A DNA stretch of 18,182 nt from NCBI GenBank assembly GCA_007129055.1, contig SKWE01000239.1, forward strand, positions 1 through 18,182, written 5' to 3'. The position numbers and the translations under genes are program-made. How positions within the stretch are numbered: the first letter of the stretch is position 1; each line of letters starts with the position of its first letter. Below the pieces are notes generated by a model that saw only the letters and a list, made by a program, of their open reading frames with translations, did no database searches and was not told the DNA's origin. Shown in pieces: positions 1-8,000 of this stretch. This DNA comes from Syntrophomonadaceae bacterium. GTDB taxonomy: Bacteria > Bacillota > Dethiobacteria > DTU022.

Positions 1-191
1 ACCAGTCCAGGCATAACAATATAGCTGCTTCCGTCAATAACCTTCTCAAAGGGTCCGTTTTCAAATTTCTGCGGGTATTCGGTAATTGCTTCAATTACCG
101 TTCCATTCACTACAATATCGCCCCGAAAATTATCTGGCCTGCTATCATCAAGGGTAACAATAACTGCCCCTTTAATAATTGTTTTACTCAT
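1..191 (-). CDS. mtaD: MTA/SAH deaminase-like amidohydrolase, 3' part outside window
   Basis: Only the first 63 codons lie in the window; the rest continues past base 1. The translation begins MSKTIIKGAVIVTLDD and reaches VIDGSSYIVMPGLV, the N-terminal beta-sandwich and the run into the first metal-binding region of the TRZ/ATZ amidohydrolase family. The His-x-His metal motif would come just after the cut. The ATG at 189-191 is preceded by a strong purine-rich Shine-Dalgarno tract (GGGGGGAGG on the minus strand, 200-208). The gene lies 50 bp downstream of mtnA on the same strand, so a role as 5'-methylthioadenosine / S-adenosylhomocysteine deaminase is likely: it would deaminate MTA to methylthioinosine for the phosphorylase two genes upstream. 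That assignment rests largely on context. Other amidohydrolases, such as guanine-type deaminases, share this N-terminus. Confidence 0.72.
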   Translation of the reverse strand, partial: MSKTIIKGAVIVTLDDSRPDNFRGDIVVNGTVIEAITEYPQKFENGPFEKVIDGSSYIVMPGL

Positions 192-241
192 TTAATAATC
201 CTCCCCCCATATTTCTGAACAACGGAAAACTTTTTATTACT

Positions 242-1294
242 TTAATATAGTGACTTAATCTTGTTTCTATCCGGAGTTGAAATAATACCTTTTTCTGTGA
301 CAATAGCAGTGATCAGGTTTGCTGGTGTTATATCAAAGGCATAATTTAGTACAGCTATTCCCTGGGGCGCAACACAGCATTCACCAAAACCGGTAACTTC
401 ACTGCCTGAACGTTCTTCAATTATTATATCACTACCGGAGTCAATTTCAGGATCAATAGTTGAAAGTGGAGCTGCAATATAGAATGGCAGTTCATGGTAT
501 GCTGCAAGTACGGCAAGGTTATATGTCCCTATTTTATTTGCCACATCACCATTTGCAGCTATCCTGTCTGCACCTACAACTACTAAATCAATTTCTCCCC
601 TGGACATCAGGTAAGCGGCGCTGCTGTCTGTAATCAAGGTAGCGGGAATCTTTTCCTGCTCTAATTCAAATGCCGTTATTCTTGCCCCCTGAAGAAGTGG
701 CCTTGTTTCATCAATAAATACATGAATATCCTTACCACTTTCAAATACAGCGCGGATAACTCCCAGTGCGGTTCCATAACCACCTGTTGCCAGTGCGCCC
801 GCGTTACAGTGAGTAAGGATGGAAGCTTTCGAGGGTACCAGGTTATTACCGTGTGCACCAATCAACCTGTTGTTTTTAATATCTTCTTCATGCATTATTT
901 TAGCTTCACTTAGAACAGCTTTATATATTGCCGCGGGTTCTGACTCAAGGTTGTCCTGTAATATATTTTCTATACGTTTTATAGCCCAATAAAGATTAAC
1001 AGCAGTTGGCCTTGCCCTGTTAAGCTCGGCAGCGGCTTCTTCCAGGAAGGAAAGCATTTGAACCGTATTATATCCCTTCTGCAGCGACTCGCGTGCTGCA
1101 GAAGCCATCCCGAAAGCAGCGCTGATACCAATTGCCGGTGCCCCCCTAACCGACATTTCTTTGATTGCATCTACGGTATCCCTGTAAGTCCGGCAGCAAC
1201 GATAATCTACCCGATGCGGCAGGAATCGTTGATCTAATAAATATAGTGAATCATTATCCCAGTATAAAGTGTCAACTATCTTTTTATATTCCAT
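242..1294 (-). CDS. mtnA: S-methyl-5-thioribose-1-phosphate isomerase MtnA
   Basis: This cytosolic enzyme of methionine salvage converts 5-methylthioribose-1-phosphate to 5-methylthioribulose-1-phosphate. The 350-residue protein has the usual length of the eIF-2B-alpha-like MtnA family. Visible signatures are GAPAIGISAAFG (about 51-62), THCNAGALATGGYGTALG (161-178) with the catalytic Cys at 163, DETRPLLQGARITAFEL (195-211), and GADRIAANGDVANKIGTYN (241-259) with the catalytic Asp at 243. The ATG at 1294 lies only 4 bp after the stop of the phosphorylase gene, and its AGGAG ribosome binding site sits inside the last codons of that gene, so the two are co-transcribed and probably translationally coupled. 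A ribose-1,5-bisphosphate isomerase is the main alternative in this fold, but the neighbours favour MtnA. No mtnB, mtnC, mtnD or mtnK is visible here. Confidence 0.95.
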   Translation of the reverse strand: MEYKKIVDTLYWDNDSLYLLDQRFLPHRVDYRCCRTYRDTVDAIKEMSVRGAPAIGISAAFGMASAARESLQKGYNTVQMLSFLEEAAAELNRARPTAVNLYWAIKRIENILQDNLESEPAAIYKAVLSEAKIMHEEDIKNNRLIGAHGNNLVPSKASILTHCNAGALATGGYGTALGVIRAVFESGKDIHVFIDETRPLLQGARITAFELEQEKIPATLITDSSAAYLMSRGEIDLVVVGADRIAANGDVANKIGTYNLAVLAAYHELPFYIAAPLSTIDPEIDSGSDIIIEERSGSEVTGFGECCVAPQGIAVLNYAFDITPANLITAIVTEKGIISTPDRNKIKSLY

Positions 1295-1298
1295 TTAG

Positions 1299-2093
1299 TT
1301 ATGCTCCTGGCCAATGTTTGCCCGATTCCCTGCAGGTACAGTCTCTATCCGCTTTAACAGTCTCAATACACGCTGCAAGCAGACGATCGAGTTCAGGTTT
1401 TGTTTTATCCATCTCTTCAAGCACCTCTTCATGTGTCAGTGGTGTTTCTGATAACCCTGCTGCATAATTGGTAGGTAGGGCAATAGTTGCATAGCATAGC
1501 CCGGCTTCACGGGCCAGGACTACTTCTGGTATGTTTGTCATGCCAACGAGGTCGCCACCCCAGGAAGAAATCATTTTTACTTCTGCAGGGGTCTCAAAAC
1601 GTGGCCCCTCACAGCAAACATAGCATCCCCCATCGACAAGCTCCTGACCAAGTATCTTTCCTGCCAGTAATATTTCCTCCCTAACCTGCTGACAATAGGG
1701 GTTTGTAAAATCTGTATGAACAACAAAACCATTATTTCCTTCATAATAAGTAAGATCCCTTGATTTTGTAAAATCTATAAACTGATCAATTACTACCCTG
1801 CTTCCTGGGGGCATATCTTTGCGTAAAGTTCCAACTGCGGCAGTAGCAATAACAGCATCTGCATCAAGCAGCTTTAGCGCTGCAATGTTTGCCTTGTAGT
1901 TTACAAGATGAGGTGGAACAGAATGTTTTCCCCCGTGGCGTGGCATAAAAAATACAATTCTGTCCTTATAGTCACCCTGTTTTAAAGTAACAGTACCATA
2001 ACTGGTATCTACAGTTATATCTTTTTCATTTTTAAGTAACGATTGGTTGTAAACTCCTGTTCCTCCAATAATAGCAACCTTAATGTTCTTCAA
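1299..2093 (-). CDS. mtnP: MTAP-family phosphorylase, probably 6-oxopurine / methylthioinosine specific
   Basis: A 264-residue member of the purine nucleoside / methylthioadenosine phosphorylase family. It carries the phosphate- and ribose-site motifs GGTGVY (10-15), RHGGKHSVPPHLVNYKANI (52-70) and GMTNIPEVVLARE (184-196). The purine-recognition loop reads TNYAAG (208-213), whereas true MTA phosphorylases have TDYDCW. Loss of both aspartates is the known change that shifts this family from 6-aminopurines to 6-oxopurines. With an MTA-deaminase-like gene and mtnA downstream, the likely reaction is methylthioinosine plus phosphate to methylthioribose-1-phosphate plus hypoxanthine; a general inosine/guanosine phosphorylase is the alternative. 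The start is a TTG at 2091-2093, placed 7 nt after a GGGGG Shine-Dalgarno, with no better ATG nearby. It is the first gene of the operon, 34 nt after a predicted transcription start. Confidence 0.9.
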   Translation of the reverse strand: MKNIKVAIIGGTGVYNQSLLKNEKDITVDTSYGTVTLKQGDYKDRIVFFMPRHGGKHSVPPHLVNYKANIAALKLLDADAVIATAAVGTLRKDMPPGSRVVIDQFIDFTKSRDLTYYEGNNGFVVHTDFTNPYCQQVREEILLAGKILGQELVDGGCYVCCEGPRFETPAEVKMISSWGGDLVGMTNIPEVVLAREAGLCYATIALPTNYAAGLSETPLTHEEVLEEMDKTKPELDRLLAACIETVKADRDCTCRESGKHWPGA

Positions 2094-2133
2094 CTGGTTT
2101 CCCCCTTAAATTAAGCAAATATACCACTATTTC

Positions 2134-2162
2134 ATTATAAAATTTTCTTACGATAAATGCAA
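2134..2162 (-). promoter_or_regulatory. Predicted sigma-A promoter of the methylthio salvage operon
   Basis: On the minus strand a perfect -10 box TATAAT (2134-2139) lies 17 nt after a weak -35 box TTGCAT (2157-2162). The expected start, near 2127, gives a short leader before the TTG codon at 2093. It is divergent from the tRNA promoter, and the two -35 boxes are about 20 bp apart. Confidence 0.55.
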
Positions 2163-2181
2163 AAATACTGCTTCTGTTATG

Positions 2182-2210
2182 TTGACGTTTCATTTAAAAT
2201 AGGCTATACT
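2182..2210 (+). promoter_or_regulatory. Sigma-A promoter of the tRNA operon
   Basis: TTGACG (2182-2187) and TATACT (2205-2210) are separated by exactly 17 nt, a near-consensus housekeeping promoter. The first tRNA begins 30 nt after the -10 box. Confidence 0.8.
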
Positions 2211-2239
2211 ATAAACTGCTTTGGGGGTAAGATTGTTTG

Positions 2240-2314
2240 GCCGACGTAGCTCAACGGTAGAGCAGCTGATTTGTAATCAGCAGGTTGGGGGTTCAATTCC
2301 CTTCGTCGGCTCCA
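2240..2314 (+). tRNA. tRNA-Thr (anticodon TGT)
   Basis: The cloverleaf folds cleanly. The acceptor stem is GCCGACG with CGTCGGC, the anticodon stem is GCTGA with TCAGC around the loop TTTGTAA, and the anticodon TGT is at 2272-2274. The T-loop TTCAATT is present, and the discriminator U is followed by an encoded CCA. It is the first of three tandem tRNAs. Confidence 0.97.
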
Positions 2315-2325
2315 TGAGCAAACGT

Positions 2326-2411
2326 GGAGAGGTACCCAAGTTGGCCAAAGGGGGCAGACTGTAAATCTGCTGGCAGCGCCTTCACTGGTTCGAATCCAGT
2401 CCTCTCCACCA
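2326..2411 (+). tRNA. tRNA-Tyr (anticodon GTA)
   Basis: An 86-nt class II tRNA. The acceptor stem is GGAGAGG with CCTCTCC, the anticodon GTA (2361-2363) sits in a CAGA/TCTG stem, and there is a long variable arm, as expected for bacterial tRNA-Tyr. The CCA end is encoded. It lies 11 nt after tRNA-Thr. Confidence 0.97.
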
Positions 2412-2416
2412 ATAAT

Positions 2417-2492
2417 GGGCCATTAGCTCAGTTGGTAGAGCACCTGACTTTTAATCAGGGTGTCCCAGGTTCGAACCCTGGATGGCTCACCA
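2417..2492 (+). tRNA. tRNA-Lys (anticodon TTT)
   Basis: The acceptor stem is GGGCCAT with ATGGCTC (one G-U pair). The anticodon stem is CCTGA with TCAGG around CTTTTAA, the T-loop is TTCGAAC, and CCA is encoded. It lies 5 nt after tRNA-Tyr and is the last gene of the operon. Confidence 0.97.
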
Positions 2493-2507
2493 CCATTAAA
2501 TGCAGAG

Positions 2508-2555
2508 ACGGCGGGAACTTAAGTTCCCGCCGTTTACTGTTTAACCCTTTTTTCC
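2508..2555 (+). terminator. Intrinsic terminator of the tRNA operon
   Basis: A perfect 26-bp inverted repeat (2508-2533, arms ACGGCGGGAACTT and its complement) begins 15 nt after tRNA-Lys. On the plus strand it is followed by T-rich sequence (TTTACTGTTTAACCC then a T-run). The minus strand also has the hairpin but no T-run, so it could only partly serve the convergent AOR operon. Confidence 0.8.
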
Positions 2556-2598
2556 TTCTGAGTCTTATTTAATGTATGCTATTCTATAAAATATCAGG

Positions 2599-2790
2599 TT
2601 AGGGAGCTAATTTGCTTTTAAAGTAATAGCAGTGCATACCAGAAGCCCTTTGAACTACCTGCGCAGGGAAATATCTGGTTTTAAAATCAAGGGCCTTACA
2701 TCCCATTGGGAAATCTTTATCCCATGTCACGTAATAATGAAGACAGTTATAGCAATTAATTTTTTTTGAACTGCTAAGATGCTCACCCAT
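2599..2790 (-). CDS. Small conserved four-Cys protein, function unknown
   Basis: A 63-residue soluble protein with Cys at 13, 16, 31 and 54. It is built around CYNCLHYYVTWD, FPMGCKALDFKTR and a C-terminal ASGMHCYYF. I recognise this pattern as a short, widely distributed bacterial family of unknown function, sometimes mislabelled as uracil-DNA glycosylase. The four cysteines suggest one zinc or iron-sulfur site. It starts 27 bp after the ThiS/MoaD-like gene and is last in the AOR operon. An in-frame stop just upstream fixes the ATG at 2790. The GGAG is 15 nt away, so translation may be weak or coupled. There is no signal peptide or membrane segment. A role in maturing the AOR enzyme is possible from position only. 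Confidence 0.75.
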   Translation of the reverse strand: MGEHLSSSKKINCYNCLHYYVTWDKDFPMGCKALDFKTRYFPAQVVQRASGMHCYYFKSKLAP

Positions 2791-2817
2791 CGTTCTTTAT
2801 GGCTGCTCCATTGTTAT

Positions 2818-3018
2818 TTAACCACCGTGTGCAAGGTGAAATACATTTACGTCAGCGCCATCAGGTATTTCGTGTGTGTGGTAATCTTCACGCTGCACCA
2901 GCCGGCCGTTTACTGTGACTGTTATTTGTGGATAAATATAACCCATAATATCCAGGACATCCTGGACTGTCATCCCTTCACGCCATTCAACAGTCTCCTT
3001 TTTGTTCACCTTTATCAT
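2818..3018 (-). CDS. ThiS/MoaD-like sulfur-carrier protein
   Basis: A 66-residue beta-grasp (ubiquitin-like) protein that ends in the diagnostic Gly-Gly. That C-terminus is adenylated and then thiocarboxylated in ThiS/MoaD proteins to donate sulfur. Visible features are the N-terminal strand MIKVN, the helix MTVQDVLDIMGY, VTVNGRLVQRED and IPDGADVNVFHLAHGG at the end. It lies 15 bp after the NuoG-AOR_C gene and has a good AGGAG 8 nt before its ATG. Such genes often accompany tungsten AOR-family genes, where they probably supply the dithiolene sulfur of tungstopterin. That is the likely role here, rather than thiamine synthesis, because no thi gene is nearby. Confidence 0.88.
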   Translation of the reverse strand: MIKVNKKETVEWREGMTVQDVLDIMGYIYPQITVTVNGRLVQREDYHTHEIPDGADVNVFHLAHGG

Positions 3019-3033
3019 AAATGTTCTCCTGGT

Positions 3034-5049
3034 TTAGCTTTTACCATTTTCAAGCATGGCCAGTACTTCGGGTATATCTATTCCTATCTCTTTAATTCTT
3101 TCCAGGGTTGGCACTCCATTATTATCCCACCCCCGGCGTTCGTAAGCAGCATCAAGCACCTTATTATACTGTTTGTAGCGATGATCACGAGTGATTTCCA
3201 GTTTTTCCTGAACAGTTTTTCTAGCAGGATCAATACCAATTTCTTCTTTCATCTGCTTGTCATAGCGTTCTTCACGTGATAAATATTCTTCTTCAGTGAC
3301 AGGTCCGATAGCTCTAAGTGGCGGTATATCGTCTTTCCTGGTACCGTGGCCAAGGTAGTAGCTCATAATCCGCTGAAGGTTAAAGACCCTTTCTGACTGT
3401 AAAAGCATTTTTTCTTCATCCAGCTCTTTACCGGTCATGCCTTCGAAGAATTTCCAGTAGTTTTCAACGTGCTCAGGTATTTTTGCTGCTTCCTGTGGAG
3501 GATATTTACTATTATCTCCAGGAGCAACATCATTCCATACAATTTTACATAACCCGAGCAGGCCAAACCAGGTTCTGAATAAGGGGAAATAATAGAGCGC
3601 TTCGGCCTTGTCTTCAAAAGTTGGTATCTGGTTATTGACCATATCAATAAAGATGAGCCAGGCCTCATCGTGCTGGGGGCCCTTGATAGCCATGGAGTAA
3701 CCGGCCTGCTGGGCCAGGGATTCTTTAGAAACATATTCGGAAAACTCGAGCCCTTTTACTTCCATCCCAATATCCTGAAGATAATTGGAATCTGCACCAA
3801 GTTCCTTAATCCACTTTTCTTTAAGCCAGCGAACTCCCTGGCCAACATCTACACCGAATCCTTCGCCCCTGGCCATTTCATGCAAACATTCAAGCGCTTC
3901 TTCCATCGCTCCGAATTTTAGTTCCTTGCCCCCGGTATGCTCTTTTGTAATAATACCGGCCTCAAAAGCTTCCATGACAAAGGCCATTGTTGTAGCAAAA
4001 GATATTGTGTCAATGCCGTAAGTATCGCAGTAAAAATTATACTCTACAATATAATCTAAATCGAAAAACCCCATGTTCGAACCGCCCGCTGCGGTTTCAT
4101 ACTCCGGACCATCAACTACAACCTTCTCGCCTTTATAAGGACCGGTTTTCAAAGCAAACCCGTCTACCGCCTTGGCACAGGCCATGGAACATCCAAGCCA
4201 ACAGGCATCAGCAGCGCCCTGCGTGAAATAGTCGCTTTTCATAACCTTGGAATCTATTTTATGCGTATCAGGGTGTTTGCCAAATTTAAAGTTATGGACA
4301 GGTAGCAGGTCGTAGGCATCCATGACCTCAACAATATTCGCTGTCCCAACCTGGCGCATTCTGCATTGCTGATCATCTAAAGTTGCCATTTCAGCGTTTA
4401 CTTTCATCCCATGGTTCCTGATTAATTCTGGGTCAACTGGGTTATTTAAATCATCGGTTATCTGTATGGCTCCTGTGGGGCAAACATAGGCACAGGATGT
4501 ACATCCAACGCAGTAAGGATCTACCTCGCCAAAAGGCATAGTCATATGCCTTTTTATCCCGCGACCGGCATACCCAAGTATATTTTGAAGCATAAACGAA
4601 TTACAGGCCCGCACGCAATGCCCGCAAAGTATGCAAGCTTTTGGGTTTTCATCAGTTAACTCGCTTTTATATTTCTCATTATCAGTTGCGCCGCAAATTT
4701 TAGCGATGTTCTGGATTACTTCCACATTTGGCCATCGTCCCAGGTACATTTCAGCCAGTTTTTTCCGGTGAGTCTTTATTTCTTCGCTATTTGTAATAAC
4801 CTTGACCGGTTCGCGAACCGGGTAATTGCAGGATGTAACAGTTTTTTTCTTCCCCTTAAGTTCAATTTCACAAATGCAAAGCCTGCAAGTGCCATCAGGT
4901 GTTAAATCTTTATGATGGCACAGGGTTGGAACTGTATAACCAGCATCCAATACAGCCTGTAAAAGGTAAGTACCTTCTACTACTGTTGTTGTTTCGCCAT
5001 TGATGTTGATATCTATTTTCTTTGGGCCTGCTTTAGTTTGAGTAGCCAT
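3034..5049 (-). CDS. NuoG-like [2Fe-2S]/2x[4Fe-4S] module fused to AOR C-terminal domains
   Basis: 671 residues in two parts. Residues about 10-200 resemble the electron-input end of NuoG/HydA. There is a plant-type [2Fe-2S] site (C44, C55, C58, C74), then two [4Fe-4S] motifs, C139-C142-C145-C149 and C180-C183-C186-C190. The His-Cys [4Fe-4S] motif that normally lies between them is absent (around 103-120). From about 229 to the end the protein matches domains 2 and 3 of aldehyde:ferredoxin oxidoreductase. These include the cluster cysteines C283, C287, C291 and C501, GPEYE (314-318), CDTYGID (341-347), H460 and the C-terminal YYxxRGW-like element. The AOR N-terminal domain is missing here and is found in the upstream gene. 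Start and stop overlap as TAATG, with a GGAGG ribosome binding site, so the two subunits are translationally coupled. It is probably the catalytic/electron-transfer subunit of an NAD-linked tungsten enzyme; the substrate is unknown. Confidence 0.92.
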   Translation of the reverse strand: MATQTKAGPKKIDININGETTTVVEGTYLLQAVLDAGYTVPTLCHHKDLTPDGTCRLCICEIELKGKKKTVTSCNYPVREPVKVITNSEEIKTHRKKLAEMYLGRWPNVEVIQNIAKICGATDNEKYKSELTDENPKACILCGHCVRACNSFMLQNILGYAGRGIKRHMTMPFGEVDPYCVGCTSCAYVCPTGAIQITDDLNNPVDPELIRNHGMKVNAEMATLDDQQCRMRQVGTANIVEVMDAYDLLPVHNFKFGKHPDTHKIDSKVMKSDYFTQGAADACWLGCSMACAKAVDGFALKTGPYKGEKVVVDGPEYETAAGGSNMGFFDLDYIVEYNFYCDTYGIDTISFATTMAFVMEAFEAGIITKEHTGGKELKFGAMEEALECLHEMARGEGFGVDVGQGVRWLKEKWIKELGADSNYLQDIGMEVKGLEFSEYVSKESLAQQAGYSMAIKGPQHDEAWLIFIDMVNNQIPTFEDKAEALYYFPLFRTWFGLLGLCKIVWNDVAPGDNSKYPPQEAAKIPEHVENYWKFFEGMTGKELDEEKMLLQSERVFNLQRIMSYYLGHGTRKDDIPPLRAIGPVTEEEYLSREERYDKQMKEEIGIDPARKTVQEKLEITRDHRYKQYNKVLDAAYERRGWDNNGVPTLERIKEIGIDIPEVLAMLENGKS

Positions 5050-8000
5050 TATTTTACCTCCACAGCGTTATATTTACAGGATTCAAGGCAAATTCCGCAT
5101 TTAATGCACTTATCCTGTTCAATAATGTGAAGCTCCTTAGGGATACCGCTAACAGCTTCAGTTGGGCAGTTCTTGGCGCAAATTACACAGCCTGTACAGT
5201 TGTCATTAATTGTGTATGTGATCAGTTCTGTGCACACACCGGCAGGGCATTTTTTATCCCTGATATGTGCTTCATATTCATTCCTGAAAAATTTGATAGT
5301 GCTTAGTACCGGGTTAGGAGCAGTTCCTCCAAGCTGGCAGAGACTGGTTTCTGCTATAGTTTCAGAAAGATCCATTAAATGATCGAGATCTCCATCCTGT
5401 CCTTCTCCCCTTGTTATGCGGGTCAGGATTTCACGTAAAGCGAAAAGCCCTTCACGACAGGCGGTGCACTTGCCACAGGATTCATCAATCAGGAAGTTAA
5501 TGAAATATCTTGCCACATCAACCATGCAGGTTTGATCGTCCATCACAATCATCCCACCAGAGCCCATCATTGAGCCTGCTTCGGTTAATGAATCAAAGTC
5601 AACTTCCATGTGCAGCATATCAGCGGGAATGCACCCACCGGAGGGCCCACCTGTTTGGATTGCTTTAAAATCTCTTTCTCCGGGAATACCTCCGCCTATT
5701 TTATAAATAATGTCATGCAGGGTAATCCCCATGGGAACTTCTACAAGACCTGTATTGTTAACATCGCCCACCAGGGAGAATACTTTAGTTCCGCTGGAAC
5801 CTCCCCAGGGGTTTTCTGAAACATCGCCGGTTCCGATATTAGCAAACCATTCTGCGCCTTTTTCAATGATTACCGGTATATTTGCCCATGTTTCTACATT
5901 ATTTAACACGGTCGGTTTGTCCCTGTAACCATACTCTACATTATGAATATATTTTGCCCTCGGCTCTCCCGCTTTACCCGACATAGAGGCCATTAAGGCA
6001 GATGATTCTCCGCAGACAAAAGCTCCTGCTCCCCTGTGAATTTCCAGATCAAAAGAAAAACTACTGTCCATTATAGAATCACCAAGTAATCCTCTCTCAC
6101 GAGCCTGGTTGAGTGCTTTCTGAAGCCTTTCAAGCGCCAGGGGATATTCTTTGCGGATATAAATATAACCTTGCTGTGCGTTTAAAGCCTTAGCAGCAAT
6201 CAGCATTCCCTCTATCACTGAATGAGGGTCTGTTTCAATAATGCTGCGATCCATGAATGCACCAGGATCGCCCTCATCTGCATTACAGACTACGTATGAA
6301 ATTTCACCACGTTTTTCCATGGCGCTTTTACAGGATTTCCATTTAATACCGGCAGGAAAACCTCCGCCACCTCTTCCCCGAATACCGGATTGAATAACTA
6401 TATCTATTATTTCATCTCCATCCATCTCCAACGCCCTGGCTAAAGCCTTATAACCGTCGCGGCTGATGTATTGATCTATATTTTCCGGGTCGATTAAGCC
6501 CTTGTTTCTCAGGGCAATTAATTGCTGCCCGGTGAAAAACTCTATCTGATTCATTTTAGTATAAGTCTTCTCAGAAACAGGGTCTTTATATAAAAGCTCA
6601 TCAACCAGTTCACCTTTAATCAGGTGTTTTTCAATTAGATCATCTACAGCTTCAGGGGTTACTTTTTGATAAAAAATACCTTCAGGCTGAATAACTACTA
6701 TTGGCCCTACAGCACAAAAACCGTTACAGCCGGTTCCTATTACCAGGTATTCGTCTTCAAGGTTCTTTTCTTTGAGTTTTTCCACCAGTAATTGTTTAAT
6801 ATCAAACCCTTTTGCAGATACACAGCCGGTGCCTGTGCAAACCATGAGCATAGCTTTATAACCTGCAAAACAATCTTCCTGTTTCTTCTTGATCAGTGCA
6901 AGATCGGATTTGCCTATTCTTGTCAGGCCTTCTCCAATCGAATCTATTCTAGATATTTGCCCTGATTTGCCATGTTTTTCATAATCCTTAATAATTTTTT
7001 CAACATCACGGGCCTGAACATTGCCAATAACTTCATCGCCGATTTTTATTACCGGGGCTATACTACAGGCTCCCAGGCAGCGAACACCTTCCAGGCTGTA
7101 TTTATGATCGTCTGTTGTTCCACCGTCCTTAATATTCAGAGCCCTCTCAAAAGAAGTTAAAACATTGTGTGCACCCTTAACGTGGCAGGCTGTACCTACA
7201 CAAACCTGGATCAGGGTTTCGCCTTTTGGTTCCAGGCTAAAAGACTTATAAAAAGTAGCGATATGATATATATTTGCTTTCGGTGAGCCTGTATGAGTAC
7301 AAATTAGATCGATCGCTGTTTTAGAAATATACTTAAATTCATCCTGAATATCCTGCATCATCTCTATCACATAATCAGGGTTGTTCCCCCACCTGTCGAT
7401 AATATTTTTAAGAATCATAATCTCATTGTTGTCATTTTGAAGATAGATCTTCTTAGGTGTAACCAGGTGCGCCACTTTGTTTTCCTCGATGCTCCATGCC
7501 GGGGTAAAATTCTTATTTTTTATAACTATCGCCTTCAATCTTTTATCCCTGAAAACTGTTCCTACTCCGCCTCTTCCAGCCTGCTTTAGACGGGTGGCAT
7601 TCCTTCTCCAATCCCAGAAAGAGAAATTAAGTATCCCCATCCTGGAATGTTCAGCACCTTTACCGGCAGAGACAACCGCAATATTCTTTTTATCAAGATC
7701 TGAATCAGCATAAGCTTCTGTAAGTTCTTCTGCAACCAGGTGCGAATCAACACTTTCTTCAGGTGCAGTTTCTATACTAATTTTACCTGATGCCGCATCT
7801 ATCATGATCAGCACATCGTCTTCAGCTTTGCCAACAATAGTTAATGCATCAAACCCGGCAAACTTTAAAAACGGTCCGAAATAACCTCCTACATTGCTGT
7901 CAATCACCAGGTTAGTTAACGGCGATAGGGTTGTAACAAGGGTTTTACCCGATCCTGGAAAAGATGTTGTTCCACCCAGGGGACCGGATGAAAAACAAAT

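Noticed and set aside
2324..2572. Plus-strand open frame of 82 codons
   Set aside because: It runs across tRNA-Tyr, tRNA-Lys and the terminator; it is translated tRNA sequence.
2779..3279. Plus-strand open frame of 166 codons, hydrophobic
   Set aside because: Antisense to the ThiS/MoaD-like gene and the end of the NuoG-AOR_C gene, both of which have clear family motifs; no ribosome binding site of its own.
3435..3734. Minus-strand open frame of 99 codons inside the NuoG-AOR_C gene
   Set aside because: Alternate frame within a gene whose product has continuous family similarity across this region.
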